Shown here in pieces: positions 33,410 to 46,400 of a DNA stretch of 64,000 nucleotides. Where the stretch lies: the NCBI GenBank assembly GCA_026874595.1, contig CM049317.1, positions 46,958,401-47,022,400 of the forward strand. Direction: 5' to 3'. Made by a program: the position numbers and the translations under genes. The notes below the pieces were generated by a model, which was given only the letters and a program-made list of their open reading frames with translations, was not told the origin of the DNA and ran no database searches. Within the stretch, counting starts at the first letter, position 1. Every line of letters starts with the position of its first letter. This stretch comes from Sipunculus nudus (Eukaryota; Annelida; Sipuncula; Golfingiida; Sipunculidae).

Positions 33410-33895
33410 TAGACTGGACTGGATTCATATTCGCGAGGTTAAATATTTGTGAATTTCAATTTTCAATGTTTCCCCGAGGTTCATTATTTTCGCGACCTTA
33501 CAATGCAGTAACCAACACATTATATATCTATTATAAAACTGATTATTTAATATGCACGCTTAATCTTAACAATTTGACGAGGATCCACGGCAATGAGTAG
33601 AACTTCTGGTCCCCTATCGGCAGAAAATATGAAGGTCTTTTATTTGGTAAAATGTTTAACTTTGATTTACAGGTAACATAAAATAATTTTTTTATTTACA
33701 GTCTGATTCTTTTGTCCATCCGACCTTGCGTGGTCGCTTGGATAACACACATCAAAACGGAAACGAGGCTATTATAAATGACCTTTCACCTATGTAGATG
33801 AGGCGTCTTATTCACGAAGGTTTCGTTTTCGCGATTATTTATCTTTTGCGAGTATCGCGAATTTGAAACCCTCGCGAACAAAGTGCCAACTACAC
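33410..33895. mobile_element. CGCGAA-rich MITE, copy 2
   Basis: The left arm has TTCATATTCGCGAGG and the right arm ACCCTCGCGAACAAAGTGCCAA, matching the arms of 53510-53919. Termini are degenerate, so the borders are approximate. Confidence 0.55.
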
Positions 33896-34669
33896 TATAT
33901 GACAACTTGAATAGCAATCAACAAAGCACATGCCTCCACCTACTGGATCACCCTATTCGGATCTACATTAAAACATAATTGGTTGAGTCTTCCCTGACCC
34001 ATTTCCGTTTCCCTTTACAACCTTTCATGGATGTTGGTTTTATAGTTTTTCGGTAATGGAGCAAACAAACAACAAATCCAAACACAGACAACGAAACGAT
34101 AGCACTCACAGCAGACGAAAACACATTGTGGTGAGTTGTTGTTAGTCTTACATCAGTGTCATATCATTTTATGAATCGGAAAATGAATTAGTCTGCTTCT
34201 GCTGCTCATTTTCTTCGAGGTGCAAGTCTCCCATGACGAATCAGCCATACGGTTTGTCTGGGTTGCCAGACGTTTTGCGTGGTTTAAGACAGCTGTCCCC
34301 GCCTTTCGTTTCCACAATTACTGTAAGACGTTAAAATCTCATAGAAGTTCCTGACTGCAAAGTTCAAAACAAATTTAATGTTATTTACTCTCTAAAGCGT
34401 CACCGTAATTCAGAAAGTTCAAGCACGCTCCGATCAGTTTACTAGCTGGGGAGTCTATTTGTTAAAATTAATCCAACTGTTTAAAGTGACGATGCATACA
34501 CGAGAAGAAGTCCCAAACTCGCTCAACTCACAAGTATCCTATAATCTTTAAGGTTCATATTAGTTCGCAATAATATGTGTAATTGCTCATTTTGGCTTGA
34601 TACAAAATTTGCAAGCAAAATCATCCCGAAATACGGGTTTATTACCGTTTTGTACGTTGTTATGGGACT

Positions 34670-36212
34670 TATTCCCTACACCAATATGGAGATCCTGTAC
34701 TCTTTCCCTACATAAATATGGTGATCACGTTGCTCATTCCCTACATAAATATGGTGATCACGTTGCTCATTCCCTTAATTAATATGGAGATCACGTTGCT
34801 CATTCCCTTAATTAATATGGAGATCACGTTGCTCATTCCCTCAATTAATATGGAGATCACGTTGCTCATTCCCTCAATTAATATGGAGATCACGCTGCTC
34901 ATTCCCTTAATTAATATGGAGATATCGCTGCTAATACCCTTAATTAATATGGAGATCACGTTGCTCATTCCCTTAATTAATATGGAGATCACGTTGCTCA
35001 TTCCCTTAATTAATATGGAGATCACGTTGCTCATTCCCTTAATTAATTTGGAGATCACGTTGCTCATTCCCTTAATTAATATGGAGATCACGTTGCTCAT
35101 TCCCTTAATAAATATGGAGATCACATTGCTCATTCCCTTAATTAATATGGAGATCACGTTGCTCATTCCCTTAATTAATATGGAGATCACGTTGCTCATT
35201 CCCTTAATTAATATGGAGATCACGTTGCTCATTCCCTTAATTAAAATGGAGATCACGTTGCTCATTCCCTTAATTAATATGGAGATCACGTTGCTCATTC
35301 CCTTAATTAATATGGAGATCACGTTGCTCATTCCCTTAATTAATATGGAGGTCACGGTACTCATTCTCTTAATTAATATGGAGGTCATTGTGCTCATTTC
35401 CTACATCAATATGGAGGACCGGTGCTCATTCCCTTAATTAATATGGAGGTCACGGTGCTCATTCACTACATCAATACGGCGGTCACGGTGCTCATTTCCT
35501 ACATCAAAATGGAGGTCACGATGTTCTTCACTACATCAATATGGAGGTCACGGTGTTCTTCACTACATCAATATCGAGGTCACGGTGTTCTTACTACATC
35601 AATATGGAGGTCACGGTGTTCTTCACTACATCAATATGGAGGTCACGGTCTTCTTCACTACATCAATATGGAGGTCACGGTCTTCTTCACTACATCAATA
35701 TGGAGGTCACGGTGTTCTTCACTACATCAATATGGAGGTCACGGTGTTCTTCACTACATCAATATGGAGGTCACGGTCTTCTTCACTACATCAATATGGA
35801 GGTCACGGTGTTCTTCACTACATCAATATTGAGGTCACGGTCTTCTTCACTACATCAATATGGAGGTCATGGTGTTCTTCTCTATATCAATATGGAGGTC
35901 ATGGTGCTCATTCCCTTAATAAATATGGAGGCCCGGTGCTCATTTCCTTAGTTAATATGAAGGTCACGGTGCTCATTCCATTAATCAATATGGAGGACAT
36001 AGGGATCATTCCTAACATTAATACGTAGGTTTTCGATGCTTATTCCATTACTCAATATGGAGGTCATGATGTTTATTCCTCACATCCGTAGGGAGGTCAC
36101 GGGCCTCATACCCGACATCAATATAGAGGTCACGGTGCTCATTCCATGCATCGATATGGAGGTCACTGTGCCCATTCCCTACATCAGTATCGAAGTCATG
36201 GTTCTTATTCCC
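34670..36212. repeat. 33/32-bp minisatellite, about 47 copies
   Basis: The first half repeats ATTAATATGGAGATCACGTT plus GCTCATTCCCTTA, exactly 33 bp. From ~35510 the unit becomes 32 bp (ACATCAATATGGAGGTCACG plus GTGTTCTTCACT), then degenerates. The 33-bp period is a multiple of three, so frames of 239 codons (plus) and 218 codons (minus) stay open as an artefact. Confidence 0.95.
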
Positions 36213-37039
36213 TATTACATCATTGTATATTTTGTTGTTTGATAAATTACTCTGTAATTCCGCAAAACAAAAATAAACCGATTGAAGCACGGCGACGTCC
36301 CGAACTTGTCAATGAGTGGTTTCAATTATAATCAACTATCTGACATTCTGCTAGAAAACATTGATAAAAACGTGAAGCTGTAGTAGCCAATACTGAATAG
36401 ACAACGGGACATTAAAATGAAAATATGAAGATATATTTTTACTCTAATTATCTGTGCTTGTAATTCTATAAATCAAGATTATCTAATGTAGATGGAACTT
36501 TATTATCAGAATACAGTCATCTTACATTGACAATAAACAACTGTCTAGCCAATCAGATGTCGACATGAGATTGGGAGCATTATTTATAGCCTTTTTCTCA
36601 CGATTGTAAGAAACCTGGGAAAATAATTAGTGGAGACCAGCCAAGAAACAAACGATCTTATTAACGAGAGCCGACTGCTAATAAAGCGTATTATGCCAAA
36701 TTGGATATTGATTTTAGCAGTTAATAGCGCAGAGTTGAAAGAAATCTTCTCTTTGAATTCTTCATAATACCGAGGGTACTGTCAGCATTGATGCTTCAAT
36801 TAGTGTAAAACTCTTTTGTTTATGACAGACTAATACACGCATATCAAATACAGTAATTCAATATCGAGACGAAGTCATTTTATAGCCGGGATCGCTGTTT
36901 GACTGTGGGTGAGGAGGAAGGGTGTACCATGGTTATATCGTTTTTCTGTCATATCTGCTTCGTATCGGTTTGCTTTTCTGTTCCCACCGGTCTGTATTCT
37001 GAATGTGTAAATTAGACTGTCAATTCTTTTCTCTTCCGC
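36213..37039. other. Spacer between two minisatellites
   Basis: No gene recognised. An AGCCAATCAG motif (CCAAT box) at about 36549 precedes a TTTATAG at ~36584, a weak promoter-like pair without a visible exon. Confidence 0.3.
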
Positions 37040-37645
37040 TTGCACAGTATTTATGTAAACCCTGTTGACCGTCCGGTTTATCCCCGTCGGTACCATATTA
37101 TTATATGTGAACCCGATGATAAACCGGTTGACAATTCGGTTTACTCTCATCTGTGGCATGTCTATGTAAAACCAGTTGACAATTTGGTTTACTCTCGTCT
37201 GAGACATGTCTATGGAAAACCGGTTGACAATGCGGCTTACTCTCGTCTGTGACATGTCGATGTAAAACCGGATGACAATTCGGTTTACTCTCGTCTGTGA
37301 CATGTCGATGTGAAACCGGATAACAATTCGGTTTACTCTCGTCCGTAACATGATTATGTAAAACCGGTTGACAATGCGGTTTACTCTCGTCTATGACATG
37401 TCTATGTAAACCGGTTGACAATTCGGTTTACTCTCGTCTATGACATGTCTATGTAAAACAGGTTGACAATTCGGGTTTTACTCTCGTCTGTTGCATGTCT
37501 ATGTAAAACAAGTTTACAATTCGGTTTACTCTCCTCTTTAAAATGTCTATGTAAAACCGTTTGACAATTCGGTTTCCTCCCGTACGTAACATGTCTATGT
37601 AAAACCAGTTGGAAATTGGGTTTATTCCCGTCTGTAACATATGTC
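37040..37645. repeat. 48-bp tandem repeat, each unit with a hairpin
   Basis: About 12 units, 48 bp apart. Each holds AAACCGGTTGACAATTCGGTTT-like text, that is, arms AAACCG and CGGTTT around GTTGACAATT, followed by ACTCTCGTCTGTGACATGTC. The edges are degenerate. Confidence 0.93.
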
Positions 37646-38300
37646 TAGATATTTTGATAGGGGCACAGATAAACCATGGGTTATATAACTTGGATTCAAA
37701 GGGAGCAAGGGAATAGGCGTATTGTGGTAACGATATTGAAGTAAAGAATGAAGGTCCCCAGATTGATCCCTTAAAGTGTCCACTATTAATTTTGAAATTT
37801 CGATAAAACCTAAGAATTTCGGTCTACCGGAATATCTAATTTCCTGATCGTATGAGGATTAAACGATCCTAAATTGTTATTCTAATTACATTGTCACCTT
37901 GATCGTCATTCAATAGACAGTGTTACCAACAGGGTATGGGCCTTCCCTTTAAACTTTATATTCAGTTTAAAGAAAAGATGGATCCATGGATATTGTAGGA
38001 CAAATTCAGCAAGAATATATAAAGAAAACTGTGAGTTTAACTATCATGACTAATTTCAGATACACACAGATGTAGTTTCCAGTTTACTGTTTCTTTAACA
38101 TTTTATCAAAGTATTCCTGATTGCACCGACCGTCAGAAACTATATCAATATAATTTAAAACCAACTAAAACATTATAATTTGTTCAAAGCATTAATGTAA
38201 CACGATGTCTCAAATATATAGACAAAGTATCTACAGGGGAGTTTAAACATATCTTGGGCATGAAGATTAAAAAAAAAAAAATTGGGGGTGAAGGTAACCG
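37646..38300. other. Spacer, nothing recognised
   Basis: AT-rich DNA without arrays, gene similarity or transposon ends that I can identify. Confidence 0.3.
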
Positions 38301-38560
38301 CTTCCATTTTAGCAGCCGAAGGAGGGAGGACCACCAAAGTGGTCGGCATCCGTCCATCGGGCCGTGCGTCCGTCTGTCCGTAACATCCCTCCTTTTACTT
38401 GATAGCTCTAAAACCCCTGCTGATTTCTTGACCCAGTTTTACACATATGTCGGTCACATGACTGGCATTTCATTGTATCCTGCAGATGGTGCCACCCGTG
38501 TTACACCTACTTTTTTGCCCACAGTTGTGTTTTTCCTTTAAATTTGGGCTAGTGTGTAAA
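38300..38560. repeat. Fragment of dispersed repeat with CCGTCCGT motif
   Basis: CATCCGTCCATCGGGCCGTG and CGTCCGTCTGTCCGT followed by text like 'ATAGCTCTAAAACCCCTGCT' resemble the ends of pearl-like or Helitron-like bivalve repeats. Confidence 0.35.
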
Positions 38561-38817
38561 TAAGAAAGCTATAATGCCTTAAACTGTATACACCGATTTC
38601 TGACAACAAGGGGGACTGAATAAATTCTAAATTTAATAGCATTGTTATTCCAATTATGGTTCCACAGGACTTTGAAATTTGGCCAATCACCCAGTTCTTT
38701 ATTTTCAATATATTCATTTACTAAACAAAGCCCTGTGCGCTGCCCTTTTACCACAATAGCCCGTTATCTTCGGCATGATGTTTGCGTACCTTCATAAATG
38801 CAATAAGTATCCTTAGA

Positions 38818-39048
38818 AGGGGACCTGGATAGCTGAGTGGTAAAACGCTCGGCTTTCTCCGCTTGCAACCCGGGTTCGATTCCCTGTGTGGCTGTGAGAA
38901 TGGGTTGTAGTGGCCCGTCCAAGGTCGATGGTTTTCTCCGGGTCCTCCGGTTTCCTCCACCGTTACCGACTACCGAGCGCCAACATCCGTGCCACGGAGA
39001 GTGCATAACTAGTTGTACAATCCATGTAAAATAAATAAAGTTTACATT
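38818..39048 (+). mobile_element. tRNA-derived SINE with 10-bp TSD
   Basis: A 231-bp SINE flanked by TATCCTTAGA at 38808-38817 and 39049-39058. The head has box A TAGCTGAGTGG and box B GGGTTCGATTCC; the body has GGTTTTCTCCGGGTCCTCCG; the tail is AAATAAATAAAG. It matches 32765-32972 on the other strand. The tRNA head is not a functional tRNA gene. Confidence 0.9.
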
Positions 39049-39058
39049 TATCCTTAGA

Positions 39059-40870
39059 TGTTTAGACGCATAGAGACATGTTAATTTAAATCTGACTGGC
39101 AGTGTGTATATTAATTCTACAAACTCAAATACGGAGACCAATTTTATTTCCTTATAACCGCCTATACATAATTAATGAGAATAATGATTAACTTTCAAAA
39201 GAAATGAAATTCTGGTGTTTAATTTAATAATAACAATCTTTGAAACAAAGTCTTAATCTGAAAGAGCTTGATGCTGTCGATACTTTCCAACTGGCACATG
39301 GCAAAACCGGCTATAACATAAAAAGTACGACAATGTAGCCGGGAAGAGGCCTGGAGCGAAGAAAAATACATTTATATCATAACTGACACAGTTAACACAA
39401 AGACAAATAATAATACACTACCCCATTTTTCAAAATGATATATGTTATAATCACAAATCAAGTGACCCATAGGCCGTAAGTTGAGCTGAATGAAATAAAC
39501 ACGTGTGATAAAACGTACAAGTAAACAAATACTGGACATGACCTGAAGAGCAGTCTGAGAACCAGCTAAAAGTAACATCTAAAAAAATGTGTCTGTGGAA
39601 AATGTATGAAAAAAAAACGTTTTTTTTTATAGAGTACGGCAAGGCATTGGCAATGGTTCCACTATTTCACTCCATTTGCATATTTGTTTATTCTTCTCTT
39701 TTAAAGTAATTTTTTAAAGATGCAGAAGAATACAAAATCTGTATTCTGTTCCATCAACTTTTTTCCACCTGTTTTCTAGAGATAATTTTCTTAAAGGTTT
39801 ACATTTCACAAAATTTCCTAGAAACCTCTACATGGAAGTGAGAGCATTATATGAAAAATTAAAAAAAAAATTGTCCAGTTTATGTTTTATAACATTTTGG
39901 ACTCTTTCCAATGACTTTACAGATCAGATGTGTCTCTGCTTTATTTAGCTGGTCATAATTTACACGTGAGGTGTTTACATGGCCTCATCCAATCAGCTTC
40001 TGTCAACTGGGGCTGTTTTTGCCTGTGACCAAAGATCTTGGTCGCCTGAAGTCGAACTGATGTTGTAAAATGTAAACTGATTTCTCATATATCAATATAC
40101 TTCTGTTTCTTAAATAATGTCTAAAGTATGTATTTATATACCGTTTTAAAAATTAGGCCCACAAATCATCCATCTTCCATTATCATTCTCTTCTAAGAAA
40201 TGTTTTTAACTTATATAAATGTTCAAAGAAAAAAAAAACAGGTGGACAACAGGTGATGAAATGGACTGTGGTTACAGTTTTCTACCGGAAAATTGTGGTG
40301 CCAATATTTCGAATTCTGAATTTTCTATAATTGCCGTTGTATTGCTGGGAATCGCAGCGGGCGTGATTAAATCACAAATACTACCATAGGTTTTCCAAAA
40401 CGCTCTTCTATTAGAAAACTTTGCACAGTTAAGTTTCTAGAGATTCTGCTACACTTGGCAGGTTCACAGCCTGGTATATTCTACTCCCTGCAAACTCAGC
40501 AAAATAAACATACACAAAAGGGAACCCTGAACTTCTTATGATTTTATTTTCAGATGTCTGCTGATCTGGATTATATGATCTAACGTTGTGACGCCTATCC
40601 TTGTCTCTGGTGTGAAAGTGTAGACCACGCATGAACGTCCATTTTATCAACAGAAAGACAAAGATTACCTTCTGGTACCTTTCACCAGCTCAATGCAAGG
40701 GAAATTAGTTTAACCTGTATACCCGGAAAAAAGTCATCTTGAGAGTTCATAATAAGTTATGAGACAGATGACATTACTATAGTAATAACAGAAATAAGTA
40801 ATGATTTTTCCTAGTATCTAATTCTTGAAACGGGATTAACATGTAATTAAGGCTTATTGCAGTAGAGCTC
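39059..40870. other. Spacer, no gene recognised
   Basis: AT-rich. A 42-codon frame at 40261-40389 could encode a short peptide with a hydrophobic segment (IIAVVLLGIAAGVI), but nothing else supports it. Confidence 0.3.
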
Positions 40871-40876
40871 TACATC

Positions 40877-42206
40877 AGTGGCGGATCCAGAGAGAGGTCT
40901 AGGGGATTTGGACCTCCCCCACCCCCCACCCCCCACCCGGGCCCCTTTTTTTTAACCATCACACACTATTTCAGTTGTTTAAACAATATCTGCATTCTGC
41001 TCTCTCCCCCCCCCACCCCCCAACACACCCACCCACCTGTCCGGACCAGAAGTTTTGTTGTAAGTTTTGTTTCAGTCTTCTTGGATTGCACACTCCCCTT
41101 TACACATCCTGGATATAGAGTAAATGGTGCTACAGCTGTAACAATGTTTAACTTATTTGGAAGGTCATACAAATCGTATAAGAAGTTTTATAAATCTTGC
41201 ACCTTATTCGAATCAGGACAGGTTCTCCGTGCCATAGAGTGAAAACCAATCCCTGAAGCGCCGGACGTTAGTTACCTAAGCTCGTACTATGTATTTTCAG
41301 ATTCCCTTAACTTTTAATTGCCTCCGCTAGGAGGGGATGCGTTTAATCCCGTTCGTGTGCGTGTTTGCATGTCTCTGCGTTTGTAAACAACAAAACTCAG
41401 CGCTATCATGAACGGAATCTTATAAAATTTTCAGAGCATATCTAGAATGTGCCAGTGAGGAATCGATTACATTTTGATGTGGATCCGGCACATGGTCCGG
41501 ATTCGGGAACGTGATAAAGGAATATTATTAAATGTAACAGTCACTTATGTTCGAATGCACTTGGAATATTCGCCGAATAAGTGAATGCAAAAACGGTTGG
41601 GGGAGGATTTTCAAGAACAGGTACTCCCACATGACGGAGGCTTGCATTCCTTAGAGTGCAGATTTCCAGTTAAGAATTAGGATTAAGTAGCGCAGTTCTG
41701 ATAAAATTCCAATGATTATCCAATATCGATGATATTATGTGATCAAGGACTGGGTTAGCTATGTGAATCATGTGTCTTGTTTCAGAGAGATCAGGGGTGT
41801 ATGCCCCCTTACTATTTTAGGGATGGGGACACAGTACCATTGAACCTCATATTTTAGGGGTAAAACAAAAAAAAATAAATTTCGTTCAATAATATTTTCA
41901 TTATGCAACTCATATTCAAACAGTTGAACAAAAAGTGTATGCGTCAATAACCTCAGTGACTGGTCATAATAAGCTTATGTTTTTGAATACTAAAGTTAAA
42001 TTTGAATTATAAATAAATAATATAGTGATGAAAATATTTGACTGTTACAAATTATAATACGGAAATTATTTCAGTATAATGAAAAAATATTTCCTATTAT
42101 ATGTGGTGGGAGCGAAGAATTGGTCTAAAATCTTTAAAAAAAGGTTGCAGCGGCTGAAGGGTCCGGACCCCCTGGACAATTCCCCTGGACCCGCTTTTTA
42201 GGTCCG
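40877..42206. mobile_element. Possible element with GGCGGATCCAG-type ends
   Basis: AGTGGCGGATCCAGAG near 40877 and GGTCCGGACCCCCTGG... GGACCCGCTTTTTAGGTCCG near 42140-42206 look like degenerate inverted ends with C/G-rich tails. No TSD was found, and the interior includes another dispersed repeat at 41320-41680. Confidence 0.25.
41320..41680 (+). repeat. Dispersed repeat ending GGAGGCTTGCATTCC
   Basis: Starts TTGCCTCCGCTAGGAGG and ends ACGGAGGCTTGCATTCCTTAG. Related ends occur at 48080-48670 (TGGCGGAGGCTGGCAT) and 52485-52790 (GCGGAGGTATGCGCTCC, GCAAGCCTCCGCC). It is a common invertebrate repeat type of unknown class. Confidence 0.5.
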
Positions 42207-42774
42207 CTTATGCAGGTGTCCTTATGCTGGTGGTGGTGATGGGGGTCGGGGGCTTCTGTCCGTATTCCTTTGGATTGTGCCCTTCACATTTTTGCAGCAA
42301 ACAAGGCCCATGATAAGAATGTGCAATGATAATTTACTTCGTTTTTATCCTTAAAAGTTCGACACACGTTTAACCAATGAATTTTTGTTTGCTGATGGCA
42401 CTTATACAAATATGTATGTGGTGACTTTGGTGGTGGCCGTGACATCATTGTTTGAGCACTTAATAAATGTTCTTACATTACAGAGATAGGCTATAATTTA
42501 TTGCTTTAAAATTGCACTATTTTGATGGTTCACTGGTACATCAACCCAAAGACATTCAGACATCCAGCCCGAGCATACGTAGACCGCACAATTATGATGT
42601 TAGTAATGATACACAGAACATGTCTAACTACTTGATATTCCGAACACAGCGATCGCGGTGGCTCTGTCCCAATGCTCCAAGAAAACTTGATGAAAGGTTT
42701 GACATATTTTTTATGAAAATATGGAACGCAGGTGAACAGTTATATTTATCAGTTGCCACCCAATACATTGAATG
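42207..42774. other. Spacer, no gene recognised
   Basis: Contains the first part of a 114-codon frame (42512-42856) without recognisable domains; the frame runs into the MITE at 42775 and is treated as chance. Confidence 0.3.
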
Positions 42775-43080
42775 TAGGCCAAAAAAATTAAAGGTATGGT
42801 TCTCAGGCACCGCCCGCGTCATTTATAGTCCCCGCATCAAATATTTTTATTTTTAATTTCTTTCAAGAAGATAAAATAATACAATTTTGATAAGATTTCC
42901 TTGGTTTTGTAGTGATATAACCTGCCCAGCAAAATAATTTCTGTTATTATCATGCTTTTTCTTAATCATATGACATTTTTATCGAAACATACAAAAAGGT
43001 AAAAGAAAAAAGACAAAAAATCGCCCGCCCGCACTGATTTCTAAAAAAGTGCCCGAGAACCATACCTTCTTTTTGGCCTA
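42775..43080. mobile_element. 306-bp MITE with TAGGCCAAAAA ends
   Basis: The inverted ends are TAGGCCAAAAA, then AAGGTATGGTTCTC and GGGCAC/AGGCAC, at 42775 and (complement) 43080. GCCCGC-rich blocks mirror each other inside. ATG flanks both ends and may be a 3-bp TSD. Confidence 0.7.
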
Positions 43081-43447
43081 ATGAACTAATATTATAGCAT
43101 CATTTGCAAATTTGTATCCTAATTTTTATTTAAAAAATTAAGACTTATAATTCTATGTTGTATAATTTTAACTATTCATATTTAAAACGCCATTTTTCCA
43201 GCAAACAACCTGGCAAGGTTCATTGTCACAACCTCAGAATTAGCACCTTCCCTCCCGACAGATACAACTTTCACTAGGATCCAGCCTCGTCTGATATGTC
43301 TTCACACTTCACCGGGCAACTATTTGAAACATAAAATGCGACTGGTAACCAGTCAGAACCAACATATTATAAATGGTAGGAACAGTTCAACATAAATATC
43401 CATCTACGGCATCACAGAGCGTTATTATGGCGACTGGAATGTACTTA

Positions 43448-46400
43448 TCACAAATCCTGACCGTATGTGTACATAACCTCAGGCGTGCCGGATATGACGT
43501 CATCCTTCTTATCCGGGGGTTCTGACTTCACGCATTTATTATCATTTGTATCCTCCTTTGATTGACAGTCTTCAGTTTTACTTGTTTCCATATCTGGATT
43601 GACGTCACAGTTGCTGCTGGTTACAACTTTCTCCAATGGAACATCAGTTCCAGAACCATCAGTGATAAAATCCTTGTTGGAATGTCTGGCCGCGAGCTGA
43701 GGTTCTTTGAGTTCACCACCATTTGTGTCTGTGGTATGACAGTCGACCTCTTCCGGCCCATCTTTGTCGTCCATAACATACTCACATTCTGGGGTCGCCT
43801 TTCTATGCGTTGAGGTGACGGCGGTGGCACCCCGGGATTCACAGCGTGAACCACCCGCACCTAGTGGTGGCTTGGACTCATTCACCGGAGTTTTACTGCT
43901 CTCCTCACTGCACAATAGTATATCCCCTTTTTGCGGTTTATTGTCCTCGCTACTCTTTGAAGAATCTCCGCAAGATTCTGATGACATCTCAGATACATCG
44001 ATATATACAGAGTCAGGGGTAGGCATGGGAGAAACACGGCGCATTTTGAAATCATCTTCTCCGGGCATAAGTCCGTTCATTGAACCTGGACTTACACTTC
44101 TCTTCCTTCGAGAGGAATACAATGAATTCCAACGCCCTTCGTCCATATGGTCATTCTTAGAGCAATGTCTACTAATGAAACTTCCAATCATGTCAAGAAC
44201 TGTCTCGGAGCCGGAGGATTTTCTTTTTTGGTGGCACCAGTCGTAGAACTGTCTCTGCTCCGAGGACATTGGAACCCTTTGTTCATCATAGCCTTGTATA
44301 CCGGCATGCGGAACTGGCAGTGTCTCTCTGTGTTTGCTATTTATGGCACTACTGACAGCAGTTTGTCCCGGCACACCGATCATCGCCTGTTGTACAGACG
44401 GATGAGTTGGGTATGTGACGCCGTGCGACGGTTTACCCCTATTACCATGACCTGCAGGAGCAACTGGCGCACCCGAATAAACAAGTTCAGGGGCCCAACT
44501 AGGCATCATGGGCCGGCGCATATGATCAACAGCTGGTCGCTGAGCCGCAGATTTCATAGGGTTCTCTCCATTTGGATCTTTCAAATTCCCTGCATTAAAC
44601 ACTTCGAGCTGCGCAAACATCATTTGCACATCGGTGTTGTTCAATCCATGTTGTTGCATTGCTCCACGTACCTCGGTGACCGTGCGGACAGTAATATAGT
44701 CCATGCATAGTGGCACCTCGTGCGTGCGCGAAAAATGAGAGTACAGCGTAGATACTCGAGTAAAATAAGCCGAGCAAATGTTACACACTAAACATAATAT
44801 GTCATTCAAGTTATATTTCATGCGTAACGCATCTTCAAGTGCCTTCAGTGATTTGGGAGTCCTCGGACGACCCCGACCACGTTTAAATGGTTTCGGAGGC
44901 AGGACAAAGTACGCAGGATGCAGATGAGGTTGAGATGAAACTGGATTATTTTGGTAATGTGGCGGCTCTTGGGCCTGGGTGTTGCGTACTGGGGGCACGT
45001 GGGGATCAGGTTTATAGGGACCACTACCGTTCTGAAGCACCCGTACGTCAATGCGATCAATATGTGGCTCTCTGTGCTGATCCAAGCGCTGGTTTTGCCA
45101 TTGGAGATGGCGTCCGATGTTAGTATCCTCCATCCTTATTCTCACGGGCGCCTCGTGGTGTCGGTGTACCTCTGGTGTTGGTACGCGGTGAGGTTGCCCC
45201 ACATGTGGCCAAGGATAAATTGGTGGGGGCTCAGGGGCCGGAGGAACTTTGAGATTTGTGGCCTTCACACTTAAATCTAAAGGCTCATCCGACACCCGTA
45301 GGTCTAGCGGTGACGCAGCGCTCTCGCTGTGCGATAATCTTTTATCTTTGCCTTCCACAGAGCTGTTACTATTCCTGTATGTCCTGTAGGGAGATTTAGT
45401 GTCATATCTCAAATTGGGTTCAGTTTCAGGCTGTGTATCTTGATAAGATTTTTCCTCTATTGGTATCAGAGGAGGTGGCCCTAAGTCTTTTGGTAATCCT
45501 GGGCCAGACCATTGACTTTGCTGTTCATACTGATTATCTAGACGTGGAGGTTCCGAAACTGAATGACTCTCGTCTCTCATGGTGGACTCTTTGTTTTGTA
45601 CATGCCCCCATGTCCGTTCATGGTGATTTTTAACTATTGATTTATTCTGCGACGACAAAAGACACATCCCATCTACAAGATGTCTAGGTAAAGCATGGGG
45701 TGGCTTTCTTTTTGGATCCCAGGCAAGTTCACTTCTACAGTATTCAGAAGGGGGTGTCTCGTATGATTTATCGTGGTCATCTCTTAAAAAGTGTTCATGG
45801 TAAGGGGCGTGTCTGCTGTTGACGCTCCTCATATATTGGGCGTGTTCTGTCTCATTAACCCTCTCGGTAGAAACCACCGGACCTCCGTTTACGCTGCCCA
45901 GCGCTGGGCCATATTGTTGGTATGATTTTGGACTTGGTGGTTCGCTGCTTTGTGTCACAGTTTGCGTGTACCCAGAATCTGACTGTACTTGGATTCCAGA
46001 GTATTGCTTTACCGACTGTGCTGGAGAGGGGGCAGCGACATGTACATGTTCGGGAGGGGATCCTAATTGATTTACGCTAATATTACTGGTTTTACCAGAA
46101 GCCAGGTAATTTTTCGAGAGCTGTGTTTGATGCGGATCAGGTAGTATTTTCGCAGGCTTTGAAATTCCTTGTTCCACTTTTATTGATTTTTCGTCCACCC
46201 CGCCCTTGTTAGCCCTTTCTGTCGCCACTAACATGCGTTTTAAATACGAGTTACCGTTACACCCACAACCACAAGGTCCCTCAGTGGCGTACTGCATCCC
46301 CTGTCCGTGAACACAGGCCGGTGACACAAACGTGTCCGATTTCACAATATCCACAGCACTTGGTAATGAGGGCCGCACATTTTGTGGCATCGTAGTTCCA

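Noticed and set aside
34718-35437. 239-codon plus-strand and 218-codon minus-strand open frames
   Set aside because: Both arise from a 33-bp minisatellite whose period is divisible by three; they repeat an 11-residue word on both strands and have no flanking gene signals.
38820-38895. tRNA gene
   Set aside because: Box A and box B are present but the cloverleaf stems do not pair; it is the head of a SINE with a TSD.
40261-40389. 42-codon frame with a hydrophobic segment
   Set aside because: Short, no splice or promoter support, no neighbour relation; chance cannot be excluded.
42512-42856. 114-codon plus-strand frame
   Set aside because: No domain, poor composition, and it runs into a MITE.
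43764-45274. Plus-strand frames of 107-187 codons
   Set aside because: They lie antisense to the long zinc-finger exon and share no domain or splice support.
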